Source of the DNA: Ceratopteris richardii
Taxonomy: Eukaryota > Streptophyta > Polypodiopsida > Polypodiales > Pteridaceae
Reading direction: 5' to 3'
NCBI GenBank assembly: GCA_020310875.1
Contig: CM035414.1
Span: forward strand, 200,063,260 to 200,127,259
DNA: 64,000 nucleotides
Made by a program: the position numbers and the translations under genes. The notes beneath the pieces are model-generated. The model was not told the DNA's origin and did not search any database. It saw only the letters and a program-made list of their open reading frames with translations. Below are positions 42,046-53,377 of this stretch, one piece after another. How positions within the stretch are numbered: the stretch's first letter is position 1; each line of letters starts with the position of its first letter.

Positions 42046-43043
42046 GAGAGATGGTGGATGCAATCTGAAGATAAATAACCAGCTTCACACCACCCAACTA
42101 AGACTTTAGAGTTTGTTAGTAGACCCTTTGAGCTTCCTAAATACACAAAAAAATCACCCAAGTGCTTTGGAACAAGTATCTTAAAAGTTGGGTCAAGACA
42201 GACTAGTTGCAAAATGACTAGCTCCCAAAACTTGTTATTTTTGTACATACACCTGCTGGAAAAAATGAATAGTGCTCTCAATCTGGTAGAGGTTAGAAAA
42301 ATTTCTTTTGGACATAGAAAATAGATATAAGTAGCTTACTAATCCAAGTTAAAACACTTCAATATATCAATTGAGCAGTGAGAACACATTTTAGCAAAGT
42401 CTGGAATACCCTCGCCATTATCGGGGCTCTATAGAGATAGACTAGTGAGCAATAAAATGTAGATTTCTTACGAATGATACATCCAATGGAGATGAAATTT
42501 TGTAGATTTCTGAAAAAAGGTTACATATAGCCTAAGATATGAGCTTCTGAAGTTTACTATTTTGAGTGAGTATAGCAGAGAACAAAATAGAGGAGTAAAA
42601 GATGAAGGTATAGATTCACATATGATTACAATCACATTGGCAATTTATTTTCACAATGGGAGTAGAATGATAGAGCTATGGAGTAAGCTCTTCAATCTCT
42701 AGAAATGGGCATGAAATGGGCAGGAATCAAGCACTACTTTGGCGACTTCCTTCTTGCTCCTTTTATAGCTACTTTCAGAGGTAGTTTTGAATTTGAATTC
42801 AAATGACTTCACCTAAAAGTGATGTTAGGAATTAGGAAATATTCCCTCAGCTAACGGATTTGTGGTTTTAGGTAGTTAGAGCCGCGAATTTGCTTTTTAC
42901 ATCATGGATGACTTAAGCCATTCTTTCTTTTATAATTACAAAAGATAAAATGTACTCTTTTACAAGAGGTGTTCATATGTCTACACAAATGAACATCATA
43001 TCAGGCATATCAAGCATGTAGGCTGAGGTAAAATGCACCAACA
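42046..43043 (-). repeat. Copia F 3' LTR (outer edge approximate)
   Basis: The internal edge is clear: on the plus strand GCACCAACA ends at 43043 and is followed by a purine tract on the opposite strand. The outer edge is placed at the end of recognisable gypsy Y sequence and is uncertain by up to about 200 bp. A TATA-like TATAAAAGG on the minus strand lies at about 42761-42770, with a likely RNA start near 42735. Confidence 0.6.
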
Positions 43044-45847
43044 AATGTCCCTCAAGCATAACATGCTTAGCCTCCAAATAAGTCCTTAATTGTCCTTGAT
43101 TTCCAGCAATCCACTCATAAACTTGAATCTACGCAACTTTGTACCATCAAGAGCTTTAGTCAACATGTCTGCACATTGCATATATGTAGAGACATAGGAT
43201 AGTTGAATATCCTTGCTCATTAGCTTTTCCCTTACATAATGGTAGTAGACTTCAATATGCTTGGTTCTAGCGTGGTATACCGAATTAGCTTCAAGATGTC
43301 GTGAGCTTGTGTTGTCACAAAAAATGTGAGGTGTTGAAGAATGAAGTCCAAGATCTGTGTACAAAGATTTTAACCACATGATTTCTTGAGTTGCATTAGC
43401 CAAACCTCTATATTCGGCTTTAGTAGAAGATAATGCCACTGTTGGTTGCTTCTTGGATGACCAAGAAATGATTTTTGAACCTGCAAAATGATACATACCT
43501 GGATGTGCTTCTTCTATCATCTCTAGATTTGGCCCAATCTGCACCTGAGTAGTCCTTTAGCTCAATATCTGAAGTAAATGGATAAAAAAAAACCTTCATT
43601 CATGGTACCCTTTAAGTACTTGAGGACTCTCTTGGCGGCTTCCATATGTGGTCTTCTCGACTTATGCATAAATTGACTCAATATGCTAACACTATAGCAT
43701 ATATCCACCCTTGTGAGTGTTGCATAGTTCAAACTTCCAACCAAGCATTGATAGCTTGTGATGTCTTCAATTGGCTCTCCTTCATAAGCTCTAAGCTTAT
43801 GATTTTGCTCCATAGGCGTCCCTGCACACTTGGTGTTTTCCATCTTTAACTTGATGAGCATGTCATGCACATACTTCCTTTGTGTGATGTATATACCTCA
43901 ACCTGTGTAGATTATCTCTAATCCAAGAAATAAGTGAGTGGTCCAAGATCACTTATTTTGAACTTCTCCTTCATTTGACTCTTTACCTATTTGATTCCTT
44001 CAAGATCATTCCCTGTGATAATGATATCATCAACATACACACATAGATAGATCATTTCAGATCCATTCCTCTTTATGAACAAAGAGGTATCCACCTTGAT
44101 AGCTTTGAATCCTTGGTCCTGTAAATAAGTCACCAATCTAAAATTCCAAGCTCTTGGAGCTTGCTTCAATCCATAGAAGGCTTTCTTTAATTTGCATACA
44201 TAGTTAGGATGATGTGCATCCTCATATCTAGGAGGTTGTGCCATATACACTTCCTTAGAAATCCATCCATTTAAGAAAGCATTCTTTACATCAAGTTGAT
44301 AGAGCTTCCAATTTCTAGATGCAGAAAGACTAATGAGAACCCTAATTGTAGGCATATTTGGAACAAGAGAGAAATTCTCCTCATAATCAATACCATGGGT
44401 TTGAGCAAGCCCTCTAGCAACTAACCTTGCTTTATGTCTATTTATACTTCCATCTGGATTCCACTTGATTTTGTATATCCATCGAGATCCGATTACCTTC
44501 ATAGATGGCTTGTTAGGTACAAGCTTCCAAGTGTCATTCTCCTTCAAGGCTTCCATTTCTTCATCCATTGCATCTCTCCAAGATTTCTTGCTTCATGCTT
44601 CTTCAAATGTGGTAGGTTCTTCATTGGTTGAATTCTTCGCAATGTAGATTGAGTGCTTGGTGACCAAAGAAGTATCATAACTATACCTCTTTGGTTTCTT
44701 CTTCTCACTTGAAGACCTTCTAAGTGGTTGGTGTGAGCTCTCGGGTCCATATGTAGCATCTTGCATCTTTGCTTTGCCTTTGTTCTTCTATAGCTTTAGT
44801 CTTTCCAAGTCTTCTAGGTCAATCTCCAAATCACTTTCTTCAATTTTCTTTGGCTCCTTTGGTTGAAGTGATGCAAAATCTTCATTCAAGTCATAAGGCA
44901 GCTTCACTTTCTTGTCATCATCAAAGCATGATTTGTTCTCATAAAACATTACATCTCTACTCACAGAAAATCCTTTATTAGTTGGATTGTACAATCTATA
45001 TCCTTTTTGGTTTTGTTCATAACCAATAAATATGCACTTCTCTGCCTTGGGATCTAATTTCCCTCTTGCTTGAGAAGGAATGTGAGCATAGGCTAAGCAT
45101 CCAAAGACTTTACGATGCTCTAGACTAGGTCTTCTTCCATTCCACACTTCATATGGAGTGGTTCCATCTAGTGACTTAGATGGAAGTCTATTTATGAGAT
45201 ATGTGTCTGTAGACACAGCCTCTACCCATACGTAGTTTGGCAATCCCTTTTCATTGAGCATGGACCTTGCAACTTCAACAATAGCTCTATTTCTCTTCTC
45301 TGCTACACCATTGAGTTCATGTGTATACCTTGTAGTGAATTCCATTTTAATGCCTCTTTCATGCAAGTAAGCATCAAATTCAAAAGAGAAGTATTCTCCT
45401 CAACCATCTGATCGGAGTCTTTTCAAAGTCCTACTTGTTTGGTTTTCAACAAGAGCAACATACTTCTTAAAGAAATTAAAAACTTCATTGTTGTGCTTCA
45501 TGAAAAACTGAATGGTCCACCTGCTACAATCATCTATGAAAGACACATAATATCTTGAGCCTGATATAGATGGCTCCTTACTAGGACCCCACACATCCGT
45601 GTGCACTAGATCCAAAAGATTTTGATACACATATCCCTTCTTATTGAAATGTTGTCTATGAGCCTTGCCGAGTTGACAAGCTTCACACTTACAAATCATG
45701 TGTTGCCTTGTGATATTAGGCAAACCAAGTACACTTTGGTCCCTGCAAATTTGTTTGAGTGTCCTCTCACCAATGTGAGCAAGCCTTTTGTGCCATATCT
45801 CTAACTATGTGAGAGTTTGAGATCCATAGCTAAATAAGGATACGTTC
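43044..45847 (-). pseudogene. Copia F, left part: RNase H, RT, integrase
   Basis: A minus-strand copia pol. RNase H: WSSKKQPTVALSSTKAEYRG and HARTKHIEVYYHYVREKLMS (43544-43086). RT: MDEEMEALKENDTWKLVPNK, YQLDVKNAFLNGWISKEVYM, FYGLKQAPRAWNFRLVTYLQ, YLCVYVDDIIITGNDLEG (44568-43987). Integrase: ITRQHMICKCEACQLGKAHR, HTDVWGPSKEPSISGSRYYV (45723-45400), GIKMEFTTRYTHELNGVAEK, LIGY-type KCIFIGYEQNQKGYRLYNPT (45366-44788). At 45847 it is interrupted by gypsy G and continues at 52457. Moderately preserved with several breaks. Confidence 0.92.
45843..45847. other. Target site duplication of gypsy G, left copy
   Basis: CGTTC immediately outside the left LTR, identical to 52457-52461 beyond the right LTR. 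An exact 5-bp duplication is what Ty3/gypsy integrases produce. Confidence 0.95.
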
Positions 45848-46344
45848 TGTTGTCAGGATCTTGCTCACGCGCATACAAAGATTACGAACGCAGAAAAACA
45901 CAAAAAAAATAGAGGCAACAAGAGATGAGACCGAACGCAAGATTGGGTGCAATCTCCCCCCATGCACTCCGTTTCGACAGTCCACAGAGTGCATGTATTT
46001 ATAGGACTTTTGATTACATCGAAAATAGTGGTTACATGAGGGCGGCTTCAAAAAGTAAGCGTGAAACTAAAAGTTGATAACTTTTACAGAAAGCCATTGC
46101 TTTCAATAACAGAAACTACGGTCTACAATGACCCTTATGCTAACCATTACTTTTCTAACAATAGAACCTTCTACGCAGGTTTATTTACAAGCTAAATAAT
46201 AATTATTCGGATTATTGATGTCCGCCCTTTCACGCCTTGCACGCTCCTCACGAACCTTCAGCTGCTATATCAGAAACATCAAAAACATATTAATACATTA
46301 ATAATATATCACTTTAACAATGCATTGTTCAATAATATACAACA
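45848..46344 (-). repeat. Gypsy G 3' LTR (497 bp)
   Basis: Plus-strand TGTTGTCAGGATCTTG to AATATACAACA. The minus-strand TATA box CCTATAAATACATG lies near 45993-46006. Same length as 51960-52456. Confidence 0.97.
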
Positions 46345-46352
46345 TGCCTCCC
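46345..46352 (-). other. Gypsy G polypurine tract
   Basis: GGGAGGCA on the element's strand directly abuts the 3' LTR. A second, similar GAGGGGCA followed by TGTTAT occurs at about 46637-46649, so the end of the internal region appears duplicated. Confidence 0.8.
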
Positions 46353-46435
46353 AGTTGACAAGCAACTGACCTCAGTTGATAAAATAATTCAACACTCTAA
46401 CAATTATAATGCAGTGTTCAACATATTCCATGTGA

Positions 46436-46620
46436 TAATCCAACAATGCATTGGATATTTTATATTTCAATCCAACAATGCATTGGCTATTTTATATTTC
46501 AATCCAACAATGCATTGGCTATTTTATATTTCAATCCAACAATGCATTGGCTATTTTATATTTCAATCCAACAATGCATTGGCTATTTTATATTTCAATC
46601 CAACAATGCATTGTTCAACA
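46436..46620 (-). repeat. 32-bp tandem repeat in gypsy G 3' untranslated region
   Basis: About five and a half units of 32 bp with starts at 46444, 46476, 46508, 46540, 46572 and 46604 (core CAATGCATTGGCTATTTTAT). The unit shares CAATGCATTG with the end of the LTR itself. Confidence 0.95.
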
Positions 46621-46784
46621 TATTCCATAAGGTATAACATGCCCCTCAGTTGAACAAGCAACTGACCTCAGTTGATATAATAATAAACATGGATGGCCAG
46701 TCACATGTTTCATCACTGAATAAAGAAAATAGGCATGTGCCATGTAAAAATACATGCATGGAAATGTTCATGGAGCTGTTACGT

Positions 46785-49700
46785 TAATGTGTTTGTGTAT
46801 GATATGCAGAAATTAAGTGGTCATAATGAGGTGTTAATTGTGTTTTATGTATCCATTGACATTCTTCAATAGAGTGATTTTTGTACTTAACCAAATATCA
46901 ATGATATTGAGTACCTATGCGTGTAGTAGTGACATCATGATCAATGATTTTCTCAGGAACTAAGATTTCAGATTGTTCTTCAATCAAAGGAGGGTCATCA
47001 AGAAGTGGAGCAAGTGGTAAAGTTCCTTTAAAGGGTTTAAGTAAACTAATATGAAAAGAATTATGTATAGTCCAATGGGATGGAATATCTAATCGAAATG
47101 AATTATCATTAGTTTTTTCTATAATGCGAAACGGTCCATAATAGCGTGGTGCAAGTTTAATTTTAGGATGCTGCAAAATATTTTTGAGACGTCTTTTAAT
47201 TATTCGCAACCATACAAAATCATTTTCCTTGAATTCTTTGGCTAATCGTTTAGTATTGATAATACGTGTATATCGCTCTTGACTTTTCCTAATGTGCTCG
47301 TGAACATCATGAAGTATAGAAACGTGATCTTGAGCAATAGAATCAGCCATCGGAATGTCGGTTTGGGTGAGGGACATGGGAATGGGAAGCTTTTTACCAA
47401 AAACTATTTCAAAAGGTGCACGACCAGTAGTGGTGTGTGACGTGTTATTGTAAGCAAATTGAAGCAATGGCAACTTTTCATCCCAGTTATTAGGATTATC
47501 TAATGAATAACAACGCAATAAATCAAGAATAGTACTATTTGTAGCCTCACTCTGTCCATTACTTTCAGGATGAAATGCAGAGCTAAAATCTATTTTAGAA
47601 CCAAAATGTTGAAATAAGGCAACCCAAAAATGATTACAAAACCTAACATCACGATCAGATAACATTACTTTAGGAAATCCATGATGTGGAAAAATGCATT
47701 TAATGAATAATTTTGCAGCTTGAGGTGCAGTCAAAGTTTTTCTACATGGAATGAAGTATGCATATTTACTAAACCTATCAACTATTGTCCAAATCATATT
47801 ATTATGTGATGAAGTGATAGGAAGACATGTGATAAAATCCATAGAGATTTGTTCCCATGGTTCATTTGGAATAGGAAGTGGCATTAATAATCCAAATGGT
47901 TTACCATGATGACGTTTGACACGCTGACATACAATGCATTGAGAAACATAATGTGCAATGTCTTTTTCCATGTGTGGCCAAAAGAAGAAATCTTTGCAAG
48001 CAGAAATGGTGCTTTGTATGCCTCTATGACCCATGTAAGATGGTTCATGCATTTCTTTAATGACAAAATCTTTAAAAGCTTGGGTTATGCACAATCTATG
48101 TTGAAAATAGAGAAAACCGTTATGAAATGTATAATGTTCATCAGATAAAGATGCAGCATTGTTGAAGTCATGCCATGCACGTGAAAAATACAAATCAGAT
48201 GCATAAGTGGAAACCATTTCTTGAAAAGAATGAATTTGGATGGTAGAAATATTATTCAAAACAACAGAATGCAAAGGAAAACGGCTAAGAGCATCCGCTA
48301 CAATATTAGATTTACCAAGCTGATATTGTATCATGGGTTGGAAATTTTGAATGAATGATGCCCATTTAAGATGCCTATCAGAGATTAAGGGCTGATTTAA
48401 TAAATGTTTAATAGCCTGTTGATCGGTTTTGATTAAGGCCTCAGAGCCCATAAGATAGTGTTTCCAAATTCGCAAAGCATGCACAACTGCTAACAATTCT
48501 TTATCATACGTACTATAATTATGCTTTGAGGGTTTAAGCTTTCTACTCTCAAATGCAATGGGATGGTCATTTTGCATCAGAACAGCACCTATTCCTGAAC
48601 CACTAGCATCAGTAACAACATGAAAGGGTTGTGAGAAATCAGGTAATTGTAAAACAGGTGCATGTGAAAGTGCATGTTTAAGTTTGTCAAAGGACTGTTG
48701 TTGGGTAATTCCCCATGCAAATTTTATTTTCTTTTTCAACAACAAAGTAAGAGGCAATGCTAAATAAGAAAAATTTCGAACAAACTTCCTATAGAAACTA
48801 GCCAAACCAAGAAAAGAACGAACATCATTGACTGATTGTGGTGTAGGCCATTCTATGATAACTCTAATCTTTTTCGGATCCACATGCACACCTTCACTTG
48901 AAATAATATGTCCTAAATATTCTAGCTTACGCTGAAAGAAATAACTCTTTTCAGGATTAGCATAAAATGTGTTCTCTCGTAACAAATGAAAAATTGTTTC
49001 AAGATGCTTTTCATGTTCACTATCATTCTTACTGTAAACAAGTATGTCATCAAAGAAGACAAGAACAAAAGCTTGGTAATCAAGAAAAATATTGTTCATC
49101 ATTCGCGCAAATGTAGCAGGGGCATTAGTAAGTCCAAAGGGCATTACCATAAATTCATAATGGCCATTTTGAGTTCTAAATGCAGTCTTAAAAATATCAC
49201 TTTGTGTCATACGAATCTGATGGTAACCCGATTTAAGATCAATTTTACTAAAGACACGAGCTCCTCGTAACTTATCTAAGAGATCATCTATTCGAGGAAT
49301 AGGGTATCTATTCTTGATCGTGATCTTGTTAAGGGCTCTATAATCAATGCACATTCGATAAGTTTTATTCTTCTTCTCTACTAAGAGAACTGGTGCTCCA
49401 AATGGGGAAGAACTAGGCCTTATAAGTCCTTTTTGTAGTAGGTCTTTTACTTGATTTTCTATTTCCTTTTGATGTAGTGGGCCATGTCTATAGGGTGCTT
49501 TATGAGGAGGAGAACTACCAGGGACTAAGTCTATGTTATGGTCAAAGGATCCTCGAACTGGTGGTAGTTCAGAGGGATATTCAGACATAAAACAATCCTT
49601 ATAAGTACTCATGAAAGGTTTATATGCATCTGGAAGTGTATGAGTATAATCATTGATGACATTGACAAAAACAATGCATGAGTTGAATCCTTTCCTAAAT

Positions 49701-50002
49701 GCACGCTTTACTTGAGTGTGACTAATCAATGGAAATGGCTGGAAATCATGCCGTGCAGACAAAGTAATGATTTGACCTTTGAAAACAAACTTAAAGGTAT
49801 GAGTATGGTAGTCAATACGTGGGTTATAATGGTGATGAAAAGGCATACCTAGTATAACATCATAAGATTGCAAAGGTGCAATTAAAAATGTTCGTGAATC
49901 AACATAAGGGCCTATGCTAATCGTAACATCTTGCACTTCTCGTGTTACATTATAACGACTACCTTGAAATGCAGCTTTCACTTTATACAAAGAAGGAAAC
50001 AT
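46785..50002 (-). CDS. pol: Gypsy G pol: protease end, RT, RNase H, integrase, chromodomain-like tail
   Basis: The 1034-residue open frame (50002-46898) carries the protease end (SYDVILGMPFHHHYNP), RT ([71 protein letters not shown]), RNase H (VVTDASGSGIGAVLMQND, YSTYDKELLAVVHALRIWKH, KTDQQAIKHLL), integrase (zinc region HRGIQSTISACKDFFFWPHM and CIVCQRVKRHHGK; core ISMDFITCLPITSSHNNMIW, MLSDRDVRFCNHFWVALFQH, AFHPESNGQSEATNSTILDL) and the GPY/F module (PRYYGPFRIIEKTNDNSFRL). Chromodomain-like sequence (YLVKYKNHSIEECQWI) lies at about 46800-46900. Together these define a plant chromovirus of the Tekay/CRM/Galadriel group; the exact clade is not determined. Confidence 0.95.
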
Positions 50003-50255
50003 TTGTAATTTAAGTTCTTGTACTAATAAATGTGAAATGAAGTCATGTGAACTACCATCGTCATTAGAATTTTAACTAGTTTGTTATTTATTGTACCCTG
50101 CATGCAAAGAAGAGAGTGTAGAGAGATATCGTTACCCAAGGTACTTAAATCCTTCTCCAGTGATTCCCTGTCCAAACAGGAGGAATTTCTTCATTATAGA
50201 CCTCCATGTTATGCAATCGAGCTGTGGCCAGTTTCATATGAAAAGGTTGCAATCT
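50003..50255 (-). pseudogene. Gypsy G protease active-site region and gag-pol linker
   Basis: The minus-strand translation near 50030-50075 reads DDGSSHDFISHLLVQELKL, the retropepsin active-site stretch in the form typical of plant chromoviruses (D-x-G-[AS]-[ST]-H-x-F). It leads directly into the long pol frame. The sequence between this and the knuckle is degraded linker. Confidence 0.8.
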
Positions 50256-51229
50256 GCACCTTATTTTTGTATGTCCAGGTTTACCACAATTCCAGCAAGT
50301 GATTCATGGCCGCTTCTGTTGGGCATTCACTGCTGAAGTTTGAAGGGTAGGTGGTTTGGTTGGTTGGAGAGATGAAGCAACGTGTGGAGTTAAATAATTG
50401 GATTGTGGAGGACGAGGAAAACTAGGGTAAGATGGGATATTAAAATTACGCTTCATAGGAAATGAAGGTTTAATAGGAAATGGTCGTGGACGTGGTTGTT
50501 GTAGACGGAACTTGGTTATGGACTGGAATTTTTTTCTGCATCATAAGCAAAAGATATAGCCTCGTTGAGGGTTGTAGGTCATAGGGTGTGAAGCTTAGCT
50601 TGGATACCCACCTCCAAACCATCTTCGTATTTCTGCTGCAAGATATCTTCTGATACATCTTCAAGCATTCGTACAAGTAGTAAATCTTGCCAGAACCGCT
50701 CTGTGTGGGTAGTAACCGTATCACCCTCCTTCCATGTAAGGTTCCTCCATGCACGTCAAACATGCAAATGGTATTGAGGAGGAAGAAATGAATCCTTCAC
50801 GTTTTCTTGAAAAGCCTTCCAAGTTGTTGGACACTCCGTACTGTGCCGCAGAACATTCCACCAGAGTTGTGCTTTACCTACTAGGTAATTAGTGGCAAAT
50901 TTAACTTTTTCACTTTCAACATACATTTCATCGGTATAAAAATCATCAAACTGCGATAACCAAGAAAGTACTAAAGGCCCATCCTTTCGGCCATCAAATC
51001 GTAGAAACTGGTAGTTTCTATTACCAATCTTTGAATGTGTAACATCAGATTGGGCAGACACAATAGCTTTTACTACTCTCGCAAGGTTGTCTTCTCCAGC
51101 TTGCATCTTTTGGAGGATTTCATCACGTTGTCGGATCTCGTTCTGAGCTCCTTGAAGCTCATGCCGCAAGAGCTCTAGTTGTTGTTCAAGAGTTGCCGCA
51201 GGTAGAGGTGAATTACTGTAATCCTCCAT
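50256..51229 (-). pseudogene. Gypsy G gag
   Basis: The frame 51229-50756 (157 residues) starts MEDYSNSPLPAATLEQQLEL, has a coiled-coil-like N-terminus (LRHELQGAQNEIRQRDEILQ) and the capsid-type retrotransposon gag signature (FDGRKDGPLVLSWLSQFDDF, EKVKFATNYLVGKAQLWWNV, WKAFQENVKDSF). Further on, a CCHC zinc knuckle CWNCGKPGHTKIRC lies at about 50256-50305. Gag builds the particle. A few breaks. Confidence 0.88.
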
Positions 51230-51546
51230 GGTGCTCTTGGACCCTTGCTCTCAACCTTGGTGTATTGAACCTTCTTGTTTGCAACCTTGGTGTCTCGATC
51301 CCGTGTTCTCAACCTTGCTTGGTATCTTGAACACTCAATCAAGTGCCACCCAAGGATTTTGAAGGAATTCACAGTTCCAAGCTAGCTCATTGGAAAGTTC
51401 GTTCCGAGAGCTTTCCAACGGTATATTACACGCCTCAATCCGACCTACGGATTGAGAGATACACTTGATTCTTTGTTGGGTCCATCCTTGAAATCGTCGC
51501 GAGCGCCTTCGACAAGTAATAAAGAGAGAGAACTTGAGTACAACTC

Positions 51547-51617
51547 CAAGAGATGGTGGAGTGGTCAAAGTACTTCCCTTGAAAGTAGGAGGTTGTGGGT
51601 TCAAATCCTCCTACCTT
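51547..51617 (+). other. tRNA-like sequence with pol III A-box and B-box motifs
   Basis: A stretch reading TGGTGGAGTGGTCAAAG (A-box-like), CCCTTGAAAG (anticodon-loop-like, would be TGA) and GTGGGTTCAAATCCTCC (close to the B-box GGTTCAANTCC) has the spacing of a tRNA. Stems pair poorly, so it is not an intact tRNA gene. It could be a tRNA pseudogene, the head of a SINE, or a captured piece in the leader of gypsy G. Confidence 0.45.
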
Positions 51618-51769
51618 AGGGACTCTAAACCTCTCTATTACCACTCAAAAATTAAAATTGCCTCGCGCGTAGCCAACGGTCGCCAAGGGAGCCTTGGGTG
51701 CCAATGTTGCCAATGTATTGCCTAAGTTCTTTGCCTTAGTCGATGCCGAAGGAGTAAATGTAGGTCTGG

Positions 51770-51895
51770 TTCTGGAACAGGAACAGAAACAGAAACAGAA
51801 ACCGAAACCAAAACCGAAGTCGAAGACGAAGACAAAACAGAAACAGAAACCGAAACCGAAACCGAAGACGGAGACGGAGATGGAGATGGAATCGG
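51770..51895. repeat. Purine-rich hexamer repeat (GAAACA/GAAACC type)
   Basis: A degenerate run of units such as CAGAAA, CCGAAA and GACGAA over about 125 bp, read as alternating Phe/Gly/Cys on the minus strand. It lies in the gypsy G leader between the LTR and gag. Confidence 0.9.
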
Positions 51896-51946
51896 AATTC
51901 AGAATCGCGAAGAGAGAACAGAACCCTCTGTATTGACGTGTGCAGA

Positions 51947-51958
51947 GCTCTGATACCA
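51947..51958 (-). other. Gypsy G primer binding site (tRNA-iMet type)
   Basis: On the element's strand TGGTATCAGAGC follows the 5' LTR after one base. It matches the 3' end of initiator tRNA-Met, used by most plant chromoviruses. Confidence 0.93.
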
Positions 51959-51959
51959 C

Positions 51960-52456
51960 TGTTGTCAAGTTATTGCTCACGCATATACAGAGATTACGAA
52001 CGCAAAAAAACACACAGAAAATAGAGGCAACAAGAGACGAGACCGAACGCAAGATTGGGTGCAATCTCCCCCCATGCACTCCGTTTCGACAGTCCATAGA
52101 GTGCATGTATTTACAGGACTTTTGATTACGTCAAAAATAGTGGTTACATGAGGGCGGCTTCAAAAAGTAAGCGTGAAACTAAAAGTTGATAACTTTTACA
52201 GAAAGCCATTGCATTCAATAACAGAAACTACGGTCTACAATGACCCTTATGCTAACCATTACTTTTCTAACAATAGAACCTTCTACGCAGGTTTATTTAC
52301 AAGCTAAATAATAATTATTCGGATTATTGATGTCCTCCCTTTCACGCCTTGCACGCTCCTCACGAACCTTTAGCTGCTATATCAGAAACATCAAAAATAT
52401 ATTAATACATTAATAATATATCACTTTAACCATGCATTGTTCAATAATATACAACA
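51960..52456 (-). repeat. Gypsy G 5' LTR (497 bp)
   Basis: Plus-strand TGTTGTCAAGTTATTG to AATATACAACA. Same length as the 3' LTR and about 96 percent identical by eye, with no net indel. Most differences cluster in the first 80 bp. Confidence 0.97.
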
Positions 52457-53377
52457 CGTTCTTTGTATCTTCCACTTCAAAAGTGAAAAGCCTTCCTATC
52501 TTTTCTCCTTTGGCAATCCTTCTAAAGCCTTGCCTTGGGTCTTCAACATATGCTCCAAATCGGTTGAATATAGTCTGCAAACCTTTTCAACAATCTACCC
52601 AACACTTATTAAATTTTTGGTAATTGTAGGGACATACAAGACTTTGCTTAAGAGGTTCATACTCCCATCTGATGTCTTCACATTACCTATCTTCTCCACC
52701 GAGTGCTTTGTATCATCTCCTCTTTTCACTTCATGTTTGTTGTGAGGATCTTCCAAATCAGAAAGTAAAGCCACATTTCTTGCTACATGATTTGAGCATC
52801 CCGAATCAATGTAAACGATGTGATCATCATCCTTACCCTTCTTCAGTGATAAATTCATAATCAATAATGAATCTTGTTGACTTTGGTCCTCTGCATAGTT
52901 ATTGTAATCTCTTCTTCCTCTATGGCCACTTTGATAGTTGTTGTTGTTGTTGTTGTTGTAGTTGTTGTTGTAGCCTCCATTGTATCTGCCTCTATTTGAT
53001 CCATAACCACCTCTATTGAATCCTCTTCCTCTTGAGTTCCTCGGGTTCTTGAAACATTGTTCAGTAGTATGATTAGATAATCCACATATATTGCAAGGTT
53101 GAGATGATTGGAATCTCCCCCTGCCTTGTTTTCCACCTCTGCCTTTTCCTCTAGCTCTTCTTCTACCTGCAAAGTTTGCTTGGAAAGAGCTACCTTCATC
53201 TTCATTCTTCTTATACTTTCACTTTTCGTTGACCTTATCTTTATCAAAATATAAGGTAGAAGTTTGATTACCTCTTGAGGACTCACCATCTTTGGTAGTC
53301 TTTTCTTCATGAGTGAAGATTTGGCCCATGAGTGTGTTGAGGTCCAGTACATGGATAACCATGTACAAATCCATGGC
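52457..53377 (-). pseudogene. Copia F, right part: protease and gag C-terminal region
   Basis: Copia F resumes after the CGTTC duplication. Minus-strand sequence 52864-52595 reads HIVYIDSGCSNHVARNVALL (copia protease active site), GDDTKHSVEKIGNVKTSDGS and LLSKVLYVPTITKNLISVG. Upstream is an Asn/Gly/Arg-rich gag tail with a TTG/TTGTTG microsatellite (52937-52977) and a CCHC knuckle CNICGLSNHTTEQC (about 53052-53097). At 53378 it is cut by the LTR of gypsy Y copy 2; the gag N-terminus and 5' LTR are absent. Confidence 0.9.

Larger units (their letters stand above)
51230..51946 (-). other. Gypsy G leader with tRNA-like and simple-repeat sequence
   Basis: About 720 bp between primer site and gag with no element domain. 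It holds a tRNA-like A-box/B-box block (51547-51617) and a hexamer-type simple repeat (51770-51895), both listed separately. Confidence 0.6.
45848..52456 (-). mobile_element. Gypsy G: complete chromovirus (6609 bp) in copia F
   Basis: A minus-strand Ty3/gypsy element complete from LTR to LTR, with two 497-bp LTRs, an exact 5-bp target duplication, primer site, gag with CCHC knuckle, protease, RT, RNase H, integrase and a chromodomain-like end. It lies between the integrase and protease regions of copia F. LTRs differ at about 19 of 497 positions by eye (about 96 percent identical), so it is a moderately old insertion, younger than copia F. Pol is open over 1034 residues; the element as a whole looks nearly whole with a few breaks. 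The decayed copy at 590-2222 is an older relative. Confidence 0.95.

Noticed and set aside
46414-46653. 79-residue repetitive ORF (NPTMHWLFYISIQQCIGYF)
   Set aside because: It is only a translation of the 32-bp tandem repeat in the gypsy G untranslated region.
51547-51617. Functional tRNA-Ser gene
   Set aside because: A- and B-box-like motifs exist, but acceptor and T stems pair poorly and the long variable arm of tRNA-Ser is lacking.
51645-52106. 153-residue minus-strand ORF with Phe/Gly/Cys repeats
   Set aside because: Its repeat part is the hexamer microsatellite and its remainder is LTR sequence; no domain.
52861-53352. 163-residue ORF with poly-Thr
   Set aside because: An out-of-frame reading of the copia F gag tail; the poly-Thr comes from the TTG microsatellite.
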